Part shown: piece by piece, positions 23,025-38,000 of the stretch
How the letters are laid out: the number at the start of each line of letters is the position of its first letter
How positions within the stretch are numbered: position 1 is the stretch's first letter
DNA from: Taeniopygia guttata
Lineage: Eukaryota > Chordata > Aves > Passeriformes > Estrildidae
Direction: 5' to 3'
DNA: 64,000 nt
NCBI RefSeq assembly: GCF_048771995.1
Contig: NC_133024.1
Coordinates: 7,824,001-7,888,000, forward strand
Notes under the pieces: generated by a model
Told to the model about the DNA's origin: nothing
The model's database searches: none
The model's input: only the letters and a program-made list of their open reading frames with translations
Translations under genes and position numbers: made by a program

Positions 23025-26000
23025 CTGAAATGAACAAAACACCCAAAAAAAAAAATCAGTTGCAGAACAAGAGTTCAGTCACCATTACTTTAAAACAAAT
23101 ATGCAATTTATTTATTTCTATTCAATGTAGTCAAAAATATCCTTGTATCTTCCTTTAAAGTAACAAAAGCCTTCCCAAACCCTCAATATTCATTCGCCCT
23201 CTAAAATGTTTACTGAAATTAGACAAACCACAAAAAGTTCTCTGACAAGCCATTAGTGTTATAATAAGCTTTCCAGATTAAGACAGAAATCTCAACTGTT
23301 AAGTAACTTATTTGCAGAAAGACACATTTAAAAGTTAATCTTCCAATAATACTGCTCAGAAACTAGAGAGACACACTGTTTTTACCTGATATCATGATGT
23401 ACTTCTTTCTCGTATTTCTTCTCTCTGTGCTTCTTACAAAAACAGAAGATGATAGAACACAGTACAGAGAGACCCAGCAGAGTTCCTATAATAGCTCCAG
23501 TAATTATACCAGCTGTATTTACGGCTAGAATAGACAAATAACAATACTGTTTGTCAAATGTCAATTTTATAATACCTTTCTTTAAACATTAAGCCCAGTA
23601 TGTTTTGCATGAGGCAGGTCAATAATACATCACTGAATCAGAGGGGGAGTGCTCAATCACATGCATTTAAAACAGTAAGACTTGAAGTGGCACCCACAAG
23701 TTACATAAGAGCATTGGGGTTTTTAACCATTTAGGAATTTAGAGAAAAAGACTGGTCAGCTTTAATACAAGAACACTGTGTGACTCTTACACAGCAAACA
23801 CTTACGAGGAGTGACATTCAGCTGAACAGAACATTCATCCGTGCCGACTCTGTTTGTGGCCACACAGTTGTATGTACCAGAATACTCTCGAGAGGCATTT
23901 TTCAGAAGAAGCTCTCCTGTATTTTTATCTACAAACAACAGAAGGTAGAGGTTTACCATTTTCCTAAATATAATTCCATATTTAATATCACAGAATTATT
24001 AACCAGAATACACATGATATCTTAACTTTACAGCATGATAGAACTGTTTTAATCTGCTTTTTTTATATAGCATTTTTTAAATGCTACTGTTTGTAAAAGT
24101 CTTACCCCATTAGAAAAGTATTCCACAGCATCTGACTTGCTCTACCTGCTGAACAAATAAGCTATGGTCTAGATTCTACAGAACACACTCAGTGTCCCCA
24201 AAACTACATTCACAAGACCACAAATAACATGGTTTTTGTGAATTACAAGTCACTCTTGCATTATGTCCCACTCATTCTTGTCCAGCAGTGATGTTGTCAA
24301 TTTTTCTTTTGTTATCACAAGACAAATTTGGGATGTGGAGAAAGAAGGGGCATAACAACAGTAGCCTAAAGTCTTGAGTGGTACAGAGGACGTTAATGAT
24401 TAACAGATTCACTTTCAAAACAAAAAATAAGAGACATCAAATAGGAGACCGGGAGTCAAGCTAAAAATGAAGAACAGTACCAGGTTCTTGCTTTGTAGAT
24501 GGTTTTTAGGAATCTGTGTTTTAAGATATTATAAACTCTAATAGAATGCAGAAGCTTACAAAAAATTGGAGATTTTTTGCTTGCTTTAAATCATGTTGAA
24601 GCCACATCTGAATTCCCTACTATCTGCTTAAGCACAAAAGCAAAACCATAAGCAAGCAGGAGAACTAACAACATGTGGGCATAGGTGAGCATGATACTGC
24701 AGCCTAATGGTAAGAATATCAACTTGAAGCTTGAAACATTTCCAAGCATGAATTAAAAACCAGAATCAACTCCAGTTTGTTTCAAACTCAGTTTTGTTAG
24801 AGGGCAGAAGTGACATTTAATTTTGACTGCTCTATAGTAATACTAACCCATAGATGCTTACAAGTCAGGATAAGCCAAAAATAATATTGCAATCTTTTTA
24901 AATATTTCAGAGTAATAAATGAAGTTTGACAGTACTCAGCACGGAAGTGGCAGGAAGATTCTGTGTGCCAGATACTCTCCTCCAGTCATAAGACAAAAGT
25001 GGGGATCCTTCTTGTGACACACATTTCAAGGTAACGTCTTTTCCAATCTCCTGTGATCCTTCAATGGAACATTTAGTCCGTGCTGGCTTTACTAATAAAC
25101 AAAACATCACTGAATTAGTAACAGTCACAATCAAAATGTTTCCTAGTTGTATTCTAGGAGCCAGTCCATTGTGTGAAAGATAAAGTTTGTGCCACAAACA
25201 ATTTCTATGCACAGAAAGATTTTTCTACTAAATACAAGTCAGATGCAGAACTTCTAGAAATGCTTGTACTTCTAAACATCATTCCCTTCATTTTCCAGAA
25301 CAGAACTATGCCCATCCCTCCCAAGGCCTCAGTAATGACCATAATCACCACAGCTTCAGTACAACACTGCCCAACTGAAGCTTTCATTTCAGACATTGAA
25401 AATAGAGGGGAATAAGCACATAAAAAACATCATGAAAATTTAAGAAAAGAAATTATCTTACCAAGTACAGTCAGCTGCATTTTTTTGCTTTGAACTCCAG
25501 GAGCCTTCTTTACTTTGCACTGATATGTGCCAGTGTCTGATGCCTTTAAATTCAGGATATCCAATGAACCATCACCAGATCTGGGATCAAGATTAGTAAA
25601 CTGCATTCGCCCAGTCAAACCAGCATAATAATGATTATAAACCCTGTCTACAGCATACATAATTATCTATTAAAAAAGAAAAAAAAAGAAATATGATTCA
25701 GAAATCCACTTAGTATACTAACATTTAAAATAATTTTATCTCTTTGAATTCTCAAGTTTCTTTCTATAGTTTTACCCCAGAAATAAAACAGAGTGAGTCA
25801 AATATCTCCATCTTCAAAATATCACCACATACAGCATTATAGTGAATATTCCAACTAAACACCTGACCAAGTACCAATGTCAGCATTGACTTTTGGTTAA
25901 AAGAAAACTGTTTAGAATTGCTCCAATTTAACTCTGCAAAACCTGCCTACTAATATTAATCATCTTACTTATAAGGCTTTCAAAGACAGGCAAGCATTAA

Positions 26001-29000
26001 TAACTAAAAGTTCATATATTTAAAATTAAGGAAGAAAATGCAGGTACCAAAGCAAAGTTTACTTTTTGGAACTGAAGTGTATTTAATTTGGAAGTTTATA
26101 GTGAAAAATGTCCTAACATTTCATCCTTAATCTGGTATTTCAAAACTTCCACTAGATTTCATGTGACTGGTACTTCAAAGCAATTTAAGATCACAAGCAT
26201 CCCAACCTGAAAAGGTGGAACTTTAAAAAGTTAGTAAAAACCTCATACATTGACCTACTAAAATGACTGAATTAACACTGTCCAAAGAGAAGTCTTTACT
26301 TACTATTTCTTCCTTCTTTTGATTATCTGCTGGTATCAATACCCACTCAATATCTAGTGGGCCTATATCTTCTTCTGAGAGTTCAAAAGTACATGGCAAC
26401 GTAACCTTCTCTCCTTGTGCTTTTTCGAACATTGACTGGTCAACTGAAGTTATAGTTAGGCTTCTTGTCAGACCTATAGAAATATATTTTTAGATTTTGA
26501 AAACAAGTCATGTGCAGCTGTTCACTCTAAGTGCTCTATGACATTTCCTGTAAAGAAATCATGCCGTCAGTCAGACTTGTCACCTCTGAGGAGAGCCTGT
26601 GCAGAACCTGACACCCAACACAGTGCAAAGTCCTGTGTGCTCATCTGGAATTACATCCAACATCTTTCAAGCCATAGTTTTTGGGGTTTTTTGGGTTTTT
26701 TTCCTACAATTTTTATCCCACACAATCCTAAGCTAAACATTTTCAGCAGTAGGTTTTCAAGTCGCTATATAATCCCTTACCATTACCCCCTCACTGTAAA
26801 ATGAAAGTATGGATCAGCAATGAAGTCTGCCAGGATAGACAGAATTCTTGAGATGTCCTGGGTTGCAGTAAGTTACTTTGCCTTCAGTTATAAGGGCTCC
26901 TCCATCTACAGGGGGATAGAAGGCAAATTAATCTTTTCCAAAAATCTCAATGAGTTTTTTGCATTTGTTTGTCTGTTTTGCTTGTCTTACTCTTCTCAAA
27001 AGGCTGTGCAATCCTTATCTGCATGCCTCTAGGCAAACATGCTTCCAAACAACAAATTTTCCTCAATTCAACCCTGAAAAAGAATTCATATAGTGACATA
27101 AAACGAGCTACTCAAAATGCCTAAAGCAAGATTCCCCATTTCACCACAAACACAGGCTTCTCTTATATCAAATCTACAGGCTTGTACATCACAGCCAGGA
27201 CATGGACAGCATACCCTTTGCTCATGATGGAAACAGGTTTGGCACTGTTACATCCACTGTTTGGTCCACCTTGCTGGAAACCAAGCTCAGATTTTTGGTC
27301 AGTTTATGTGTGCAGGTTGCTGGACACACACACAGATGTGACCACAGCCACGAGAGCTGCAAGGCCACCAGGAGAGTGGACAGCGTGAGGAAGACAGAAG
27401 GCTTTGGTGCCTTTTACAGAGGTAAAGTAACAGCCTCAGATGAAAAAGTTTTAAATCATTTCACACAGTGCTTTTATGTTCTAACTTGCACTTCTCCATA
27501 TAGTAGAGGAGCTCCAGTGAAGCAGAGGAGCTTCCTGCAGTAGATCATTGAATATGGTGAGCTGGAAGGGACCCAACAGATATCCTTCTGCTTTTTTAAA
27601 ATTTTGCTCTCTAGGAAGTCTTTGCATTCTCTTCCTGGTGACAAAACAACGGGATCTTTAACAGCTATTTAAAAAAATCCTTCAGAAAGAGAAATCACTC
27701 AACATACTAAATTCCAAATTCCAGACTACAGCCTGCAAGAAAAGCCTTTCACAGAAGTCAATTACTAACAAACTAGGGAGGATTATTATGTTTCCTACCA
27801 TTCAAGATATTACTTTTCATGGCATTATCCTCAGGCTGGGGGAAGGAAAAAAAAATAAAGAAACACCAACAAAAAAAATCCACATCAACCTGAGGTAGGA
27901 AAGAGATTTACGTGCAATGTCTCTTACCAACAATATACACCTTTGCAAAGACAGCTCCAATAGATTTGTACCACCTCTTTTTTGACCACAGTAAATGGAT
28001 CTGAACAATTAATTCTCTGCTACTAGGTTGAATTAATACTTTCCCCTAATTAATAGTGAACTCCATCAATATTGTTTGACTTGTCACAATCCTATCCCCT
28101 CCTAACGAATCTTTTCAGATTTTCAAACTAGCCATTCTAAACCTCTGAATAAGCAAAGACAACACTAGTGCTACCTCTGTTTATGGGTAGATTTAAAGTA
28201 CATTCATGTTTCCATAACACACAGTAGCATTTACATTACTAATGTAAATTCCTGAACTGTTTTTTCAGCAACATCCATACTCTTCTGTTTCCCTGTCTCC
28301 TATGGCCTGATTAGGGAACTGTACTACAACATTCTCAAGTTCATCTCCAAATTGCATTTCTGCATCTTCAACATTACTATATTAAAGGAAAGGGATGTGA
28401 ACTCAAGCGCAGTTTAAGTAACTCATAATTAAATACTTCATGATGTTACTTACTTCCTTAAAAGCCTCAAATCTGGGAAATCAGAAGCTTTCATTCTGAA
28501 ATAAACCACTGAAGCAGAGCTGCTGCTCTGTGGCAGCACCTCCAGTCACAAGCACTTTGCTATCTGAAGTTCCACAACAAAGGACCACAGCACACACATT
28601 TTCTTCCCCCTTCCCACAAGAGAGGCTGCTGAGAATTTCACAAATGGGACAATAATTCATGTAAGAGCAACACTCTCCCTTTTCACAGCAGAGAGTGGGC
28701 AATAGAACTCATACTCTGAAGACAGTATGACACATTCTTACTACTAAAAAGTATCAACACCTCTGATTTTCAGTTGATACCTGCTAAACACAACATGGCC
28801 AAAAAAAACTGGACAGATGAGTATCCATTACTGTTTTTTCTGACTACTTTTCTAAACAAATGGGACTTGTATGATCAATGTCTTATTTCTCTCCCTCTTC
28901 AGCTGTTATATAGTCATCTCTTTGACATTTCAAACAAATATAAAAGCAGAAGTAACAGTCCAATACAACCAGAAGTCCTCCAAGTACTCATTTGTACTGA

Positions 29001-32000
29001 CATAGCTAATAAGCATTAGCTTCTTCAACTGTCTCTTGCCTCTTTGTTGCCAGACAACTCATGTGAGTATAATTCAAAGTGGACATTATACAGTTTCGTG
29101 GCAAAACACTGAGAAAGTGACAACTGGGACGAAATATTATGTTAAAAGCTGGAAGTACTACATTTCAGAGACACACTCCTAGGAATCTAGACTCCAGTAG
29201 TTCCACCTATCACTGCCTGGCAGCTTGGTCCAAGTGCTTTAAAAGCCAGAAATAGTAAATGTTTCAGTTTCTACTACAGCACTCATTTATCTGATCCAAA
29301 CATACAAATCAACATAGTAACCAGGTGCCAAATAAAAGCAGAACCCAACAGCCTGAAGAGCCTTGCCCAAAAGAGAAGATTGTCATAAAAATATTTTTAA
29401 AGTTATGATTTTTGATACTTTTGAAGACCAAGTAGAATTTTCATGCACATTGACTGCTTGCAAACACGTCAATGAAAGCTAAAGCACCCAATCCTCAGGA
29501 AAACACCCAACAATCATTCCTGCTGGTGAAGCTTTCAGCACACACTAGCTGCTACGAGAGGTACTTAAACATTAGTCTGAACCTTCTAATAATCAGAGTT
29601 TTCCATAAATCTCAACTCCTTTCTTACTGCACATCTCTCAACACCTCTTTTTCATTATACCAGTGCTCCACAGTCTTTTTCTTACAGTAAGGCTGCAAAC
29701 ACAAAGCTTTTTTCCACTTTTTTTTTTTTTTTTTTTTTTGGGTCAACATCAGCATGCAGAAGCAGCAAGCACCTCAATTAAGGTACATGTCAGAGCTAGC
29801 TGGGCTTGGACTGAACATTAGCAACACAAGGGAGGGGCAGGTAATACTAGCTGGAGATTCCCTTCTGCAGGGAAGACACACATATCTCCTGCCAGATATG
29901 CTGGGAAAGGAGGCTTGGCCAATTTGACATGTCAGAGATTGTCAAGGGTACTCCAACCTTTATTATCATCACCACTAGTGCCTTTTTCTTTTCTTTTTTG
30001 TTCCTTTCTCACTTATTACCTGCTATTAACAGAGACCTGGATAGAGCAAATCAAGTGTGGCTAGAAAACTCCAGGAGCAAAGGAAGACATAGGATCCCAG
30101 ATGATGCTTACTCTCCTTGCTCTTTTCCTGGGGGGGTAAAAGGTTTGTAGAGACACATCCTTCAAGTGAAGAACTCACTACAGAAGCACTTTAACCTTTA
30201 TGGCCACAAGTACCCCTGAGAAACAAGGGCTGCTAAGTTAGAGATGGGATCCACTCAAGGAAGTGGGATATGAGCAACCACACCAGAGCTGGTGATGAGC
30301 CATGTAAATGAGAGATCTGCCAGGGAATGGCAATTGAACTCAGCAGTCAGGGAGGGAACAGAGACTGAGCCGTGGGAAGCACCTGGGCCAGGCTGGTGGA
30401 AGAAGAGAGACCCTGGTGAGGATAAATCATGTTAAAAGGGAAGCCACCTACAGCACCTGTACAGAACTGACCCCAGAGTGAGGCATGTGGGACAGCTTGC
30501 ATGACTGGCACTTTGCCATGAGTGGACACAAGCTTTTAAACAAAGGCAGGGAGGGAAGAACAGCAGGTGACCTGCTCTCTACTTGTAGGAGCAGCTGGAA
30601 CACAAAAAGCTGTTCTACAGGACAGACAACAGGCTGCCTAAGAGCTTGTGGGTCAGGATTAAAGGAAACATCACAGTCAAAGTTTGTTACAAATCACCTG
30701 GTTGGCACAAGAACCTGATGAAAACTATTTCAGCAGTTCCAGAAAGCTTTTAAAAATGACAGAGACTGGTTACTATTTCACCTCTGTAACATCTACTAGA
30801 AGGTCAACATAGCAGGAGACAAAATCAAAGAGGTTTCTGAAAGATTTTAGGGGAAAACAGTACTAAATGAGTCAGTCCTCATTTGATACTTTCTGGAGAT
30901 TGCTTTCAAGGAAAAAACCCTAATAACTTGCCAGGGATGAGATCAACAGCAGCCTTGACCATGACCACTTGGCCATGAAATACTGACATTTAAAATCCTA
31001 AGAGGAGGAAGGCAAATCCAGCACAGACCCTGCACTTCATATGAGCAGACTGACTTACCCAGTAGCTGGAATTCTGTGGAATCCAGTTCTAAAAAGCAAA
31101 AGAGCTCAAGAAAACTGGGGAGTATTTAAGGACAATTACTAACCACACACAAGGAGTACATCCCAAACACAGCAAAATAAACAGATTAATCAGCAGCTTA
31201 TCCAAAGGAGGAAGAAGCAAGAACAGCCTATCAAGGGAAAAATACACAAATATTGCCCAGGCATGCAGCACCCCTGCCAGGGAAATCCAAACACAACTAA
31301 AGCTGAAAGCAGCATGGGACTCCAGTGCCACATGAAAAACTTTTGCTATTACATGAGCAGTAAAGAATCAGAGAGAAAAATTGGACAGGTGATAGCTGAT
31401 GCAGAAAAGACCGAAGTACTCAGTGTTGCTGCTGTTTGGAGCAGAACAATTCTGCAACTGCATTACAGATCTACATGAAGCAAGCACAGTGACAAGATGA
31501 AATTTTCTCCATTTTCCCAAGATTTACCCCTTCAGTTTCCCCTCAAATCAGGGAGAATATATTTATTTGATTCCCCTAGTATGCTCCTCAAAACAGAAGA
31601 GGATCCACTGTGGTATTCAACTGCTGGTACATGACAGGCAGATGTTCTACCACAGGCTGAAGGAAGGTTTGTATTTGTTTTGGTTTGCATGGTTTAACAG
31701 ATAAAATTTCAGATCCTTTTCAGACACCTTTTTTTGGTTTAGACACAGAAAAGTGACCAAGTAATCCATCTCTCTTATGCAAAAATGCTTAGCATTAAAA
31801 TATCTAATTTATATCTGCAGTAAATAAATCACTGCAAAGTGTAGACTCAGAAGCACACAACAAGCTCTCAAGAAAACCCCTGAAAGTAAACTTTGAAGTG
31901 CACCTGATCCAAATGACTGCATATTGTTTTCAAAGTATTTTGCAAGGGAACATGTGCCATATTCAGCTGTGGCAAATGAATGAATATTTGTGACTGGTTG

Positions 32001-35000
32001 AGAAGAGAAGAGCATCCTTCCCTTGACGAAGAATAATAAGTATTATCCCTTACAAAAGTTTGTATTAAAAGAAGTAAGAGGTCAATACATTATTTGGATT
32101 CTGAACATTCAGATTTAAGTTTCTTAAGGTGGAATAAATACTGTTTTTCTGGGGAACTGACCCTAAAGAGCATTGCAAACTATATCTGTATGACTGAATG
32201 AGTTTTTCATATGATTTCTGAAGGGGTGCAAACCCATAGCAAATCCTTAGAAAAACTCTTTCCTTCTGAGTATCTGAACTTAAAGTACCACTCAAGTAGA
32301 ACACAGTTTAGCAAACTCCATTATTATTAAGAATAATCTAGGGAAAATTAAATATTTTATGGAATGTGATAGAAGTTGATTTCTAGTATAAAAGAATCTT
32401 CATAACAGAAAGCAGACAAAAAAATTAAAATGGAGCAAAGCTTTACTCATTCCAACACAGACACAAGCAGAGCTGTGATATATACTAATAAATAACGGAA
32501 AGCAAATTACTCAATGAACTACTTAGGCATTTAGTATTTTCTTATTTAATTGGGGCACATTGAAATTCTGCATTGCTGGCTTACACAAATTTAAGTGTGC
32601 ATCTAAATTTGGCGTGAATGTTTCTGGTATCAGATAGAGCTGTGCCACAGAGGGGTTATGTAACCCGGCAGACAGTCCCCTACATGGGCAACAGGACAGT
32701 TTTTACACAGAGTAAGAGATGTGTTCAGAGATGCTGCTCTGCTCAGCATGATCCCCCTGCAACTGCATCTTCACAGTACTTTTACTAGCAGGCTTTCCAA
32801 AACGACTCTTGTTTGCCAATACCTGACTGCAAACAAGCAGAGGCTCTAAATATATAAATGTTTTCCCCACAGAATGTGGCCTTAAGTAGCAAGTAATGAT
32901 CACAACCAGAAATGCACAGTGGTGCTTTGATAACCATAAACTATAAAATTCACTTAAGAGACTTCAGCTCAGACTTTTATTTCAAATGCAGATTACAGAT
33001 GTACCTGTGATCAAATCTTTCCATCTGGCAGATTTCAATCTCAAGAACTATCTCCCCCAACAACCCCACTTTACTTCTGGATATGCCTCTTCTCAACAGT
33101 TCATCTCCTGCATTTCTCAGCTAGCTGCAATGACTTTACAGAACAAAGCTGCCCAACTCTCCCCTTTCCCACCTTCACCAGGTCAGTTCTACAACATCTT
33201 ACTTCAAACCTGCACTTCGGAACTCGGGCTCTGTAGGAGTGAAGGAGCCAAGTTTCCACCCTTAGCAAGCAGGGAGTGTGCAGGGAGGAAGGTACACAGG
33301 GAGGAGGAGTGCCTGGCCAAGGACACTCCCCGGTATTTAATGCTGCAATCTAACACAAACACAAGTCTCCAAGGCTGAAATTCCCACAGGCAGCCACTGT
33401 CCCACAATCATCTCCTGCTTCCTCACAATACCAAACATCAGCATCCTCAGCAGCCAAAGAGAATGCCTGCAAGGCAGGGTCCTGCTGATCGAGTAACTGG
33501 ATTAACAGCTGCCTTCACAAAGGAATAAAGGGAAACAAATATTTGGCATTGCTTATTTTAGTGGTTTTTGCAGCACCCAGGAGCTAAGTCACATCAGCAC
33601 AGCTGAGATGGAAACAAAACTGCAGTTATGCTGTTTTGCCACAAGTAAAAAACAAAAAAAAAATCCTAAATTTATCAATGAGACCCCTCCCCAAAAGGTT
33701 AAAAAAAAAAAAAAAAGCTGAAAAATAAAGGCCTAATTTCAGATTTGGATTCTCAGTTTTTACATCTTATCTCCAAGAGCAAAAGGACCCAATACAATTA
33801 CAGATTTCAGAAGCTTGCGCCTGAAACACGATGAAGATTTGCTGAATCTAACTCTTCACATGTTATAAACTCTGCAACACAAACAACAGTCCATAAACAG
33901 TATCCTTTAGCTTAGTAAACATTAAAGAAACAATGTCAAAAAAAAGAAGTTTAATAGAAGGATGAAAAAAATGAAGTCTTCCCTTTAGAAAGCAAATTCA
34001 ATAGACTTGGGGATTTTTGATATGAGAATGAAACTCAAAAATGGTTCATGACAGATCCCAAAACACATATTATTCAATACACATCCTATTAATTTAGCCA
34101 GGTATCTAGGTATCAAAGAATACTCAGGCTTCACCATAACCTCAACGCAGGTAAAACAAGCAAGAGGTGAAGGACAGGAACAAGCAAGCAATTGGTCAGG
34201 AACTAACAAAAGCTAAGTAATAAAGCAGCAGTAAATAAAACAAGAGATGAAAAAGTCACACAGCATTACTATATCTGAATATAAGTATGTAAAGAGGTTT
34301 GGTTTAGTACCTTCTAATTTTAGAACTACACAAAGAATTCAGTTTTTAGGATAATCCCATGCTGATAAAGGCAAATCACAAAGCTTTTCCTGACAAAGAA
34401 AGTACTGTCCTGCTAATATCAAGTGTTAAACAGTTACTGTTTAACATGCTCCACAGACTACATTTTTTCCATGCTTCACACTCTAAGTGTTGTTATCATA
34501 CAATGCAGTGATACAAATTTCAGAGATAAGCGCAGTTCACTGTAGTGGAAAAAATACCCAAGAACACGTTTTAGCAAAAGGAACAAAAGGACCAAGCCTA
34601 CTTAAACCTAACATTTCCAGGACTAGTGACATTACTCTACCAAGAATTCTTCTACTTAAACCTCAAAAAGGCCCAATACAAAAAGGTTAGAGAGAAGGTA
34701 AAAACTTGCCTTTCTACACTAGCCTAAGTCCACTAGGCAGAACACTGGTTAATCCTCAAAGACAGTAAAATTAGGACAAAAGATGTGCACACCTGCATTT
34801 CAGGGTTCCCAGGTCAGTGCTCTCTAAGCTGGAGTCACAGATCTTAGTGAAACTCTCCCACTGTGCAGAAAAGATACAGTTTATGGAAAGAGTTTAGGAA
34901 GTAAATTTTCTAAAAAGCAAAGAAAGTAAAGACAGCCCAGGAATAAAATCACTCACCTAGGAGAGACTTGGCTGCACACAGTCTCCTCCTTCCTACTTTA

Positions 35001-38000
35001 GTCCCAAACTAAATAGAAAAACAGTTCAGGAAATTTTTTGTAGAAAAGAGGTAGAGTTTTATACACTTAATGTTAGTAGGGGCAAGATTTTAAAACACTC
35101 TTGCTTATTTTATCTCAGCTACCTCATCAATAGCTCTAAGAGGCTGAGTGACCAAACCCCCAGTTTTCAGAAGACTTTTTCCTCCGATGGTGCAGATAAA
35201 AGACTTATTTGCATGAAATAAGTTTTTGCCATAAGCTACAACAAGAAGGCTGATGAAACAGCAGGGCACTTAGTAAAAAAAAAAAAAAAAAAAACAAGCA
35301 AACAACAAAATAACAAAACACAAAAAACTAAACACAACAACAAAAACCCAAACAAGAAACAACACACCACAAAATTAAACACACCCCAGAAAAATCCCCC
35401 TCCAACATCCCTTTCCTTTTACATATAAGAATAAGCCTGGGAAACTTCTACCACCTGGATAGTCAACTCTGCTGCTGGGTGTCAAATCACTGGGCTTGTA
35501 TTTCCAAATTTTACTTCCTCTGAGCAGGTGGGGGAGAAGCACCACTTTTCTGTGGCACATTTACTTGAATACACAAATCTGCTGTCAAATCACATGAGTT
35601 AGGAAAAACAAAACTAGACAGGATACTGATTATGCACACTTCTTCAAAGACATGAAAGAATCTCTATCAGTCTAGATGTCTTCAGCATTAAATTAATAAA
35701 TAGTTCCAATTCATGTAGTGTAGCATACCCCTGTCCCACCCAGTTTAAAAGGCACTGCAGAATTAAGCTACACATCTTCTCAATCTAATGAAAAATTCTT
35801 AACTTAAAGGCTCATATAAACAAAACTATCAATAACCTGAACTCTGCAAATACATAGCATGAGCTTGATTTCGCTCCCCACCAGTTTACTGAGATCAGCT
35901 GAAACAGTTACACTACAATTAAAATCTAAAAGTCACAGGCTAAAACATGAATTATCTTTTTTGTTTTGTTTTTACCCACAACTTTGTTTTTTCCTCAACA
36001 CACCCTTTGCCTTCATTCTCTCCAACATCCCTTTCCTTTTACAACTGGCCTTGTGCTTCTTACTTGTTCAGCACATTCTTGAAGCTTTTGGGTTGCTAAA
36101 CCCAAAGCCACCAGCGGGTATCCTAGCAACTGCTGGCTGATGACCTTCCTGAGAGGGACGTGCTTATCAAGTGGAGCGAGGGGGCATTCAGATCTCCTTA
36201 CTGAAGGGAAGGATAAGCTTTCGGGAGACAACCCAAAGGGGGGGCGGATAGTGTAACACAAACTGGGATTAAGATTAGTTTTAAGCAGAGGAGTAGCGTT
36301 TAGCCCAGAATCTACAGATCACAATGAGTTCCAAGTTTTCTGTGGTATCAGCTGGATGGACTTTGGCAGCAGCTGCAGGAGGCTGCTCTGACACAAGGAA
36401 GGGGAGAAGGAATCCAATGCCACGGCTGGAAGGGGCAATGAACACAGCAGACATTAAGCTACACCACCAGATGTAACCGCATCACATCTGTAATGGGGGC
36501 AGGTGTAATGTGACACTGTACCTTCAGAGTCTTTAAGGAGCCATCTAGAAACAGTACTGAGAAGTACAAACTGAAATGAAGGCCAACCTTACAAAGACTT
36601 TTTTCAGTGAGCACAAAAAATAAAAGATCAGAGCCGAAATCCTGACATGACTTCCTCACACAAAATCCTGCCCCTCCTCTACCAAGTCTACGCCAGTTGC
36701 ACAGGTTGTTTTGCCTTTAGCTCTGCAAGTCACTTCCCCATTATGGAGGGATATCGGAGGCTTACACAGTCACTAAGCAATCAAGCCACATGATTCGATC
36801 TTTTTCCTGCCAATTTGATGGCATTTAAAAGGGAGCTGAATGAAGCAGCTCACTGGCAGTGTGAATGCATTGGGCACATCTGTCAGTCGATGCATCAGGG
36901 AGTTCACTACAATCCAACACTTAACTGAGCAGCCATATTATTTTCACTTGAGTAAAGAGGCTTTGGCTCTTCCGAGCTACTGAACATGCAATGCTTTTTT
37001 CCCAGTATATGCAAGTTCTGCATTAAGATTGACAACTATTTGATTCGGTAGCACAGAGTTGATTTTTGGGCTCTTTTCCTTGTTACTGCTTCATTGTTTT
37101 TAAATGCAAAGGTGAAGCATCATAATGTCAGAGAAAAGCATCTTGTCTGCCCACTCTTGTTTCCCTCCCTGCCCCACTCCCACCATATAACAGGCTGAAA
37201 GGAATAAGCTCAAAGAATTAGCCACAAAGTTAACTAATCATTTAAAAAATTAGGGAGACTAAAATATATTTTTTACATATACACACACATACAGGTTGAT
37301 TTTTACATGTCTTAAAACAACTGAGATTCCTTGTAGCTTATACAGTTAATACATCTAAAATGAAGAACTGAAGAGGCAGGATAACTGAATACAGCAAAAT
37401 TCCTTATGCAAGCTAATCCTGTGCAAGTTCAAACAGTTGAGAATGTATCAAATCCTCATCTTTCCCTCCAACACACCAAATAGTTCTTGTTGGCTAATCA
37501 TTTTTCAGCATACTAAGCATACAGGCTTTAGCTGTAGGGCATGAAAAACAAATCTGTTAAAAAAATGTAGCAGCAAATGGAACTGCAAAACTTGCAGCCA
37601 TCAAGTACCCCAGATGCTTTTTGACAGCAGCTAAAGGACATCAGAGCACCAGTGAATGGCTGCAGTGCAAAACCAGTAAAGCTCCAAATCTTGCCTCTTT
37701 ACCACGTTTTGAACACATGACCCAGTAAGTAGGTGACATTTAAAGAAATTAATAAATAAACAATAGCAATAATATATTCCACACACGTGCATTTCAGGCT
37801 CCAGCTGACACCCCCTTGCTATAATTCAGACTTGATCTCATTGAGTTGGATCAGGAAAAGGCAGAAAACTGACTTCACAAAAAATTATTCTTTTTATAAC
37901 TTTTAAACTCCCCGAACTAGCTCACTATGGAGCAGATGAATGTCAGGCACAACTTCAAATGGGGTCCAAAAAAAATCTTTGAGGTGACATCTAGACATTT

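Larger units (their letters stand above)
23025..26303 (-). other. CXADR: CXADR introns 2-6
   Basis: Introns are at 23025-23385, 23525-23805, 23929-24935, 25092-25461 and 25667-26303. All begin GT and end AG on the minus strand. No gene or complete mobile element was recognised within them. Confidence 0.93.
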
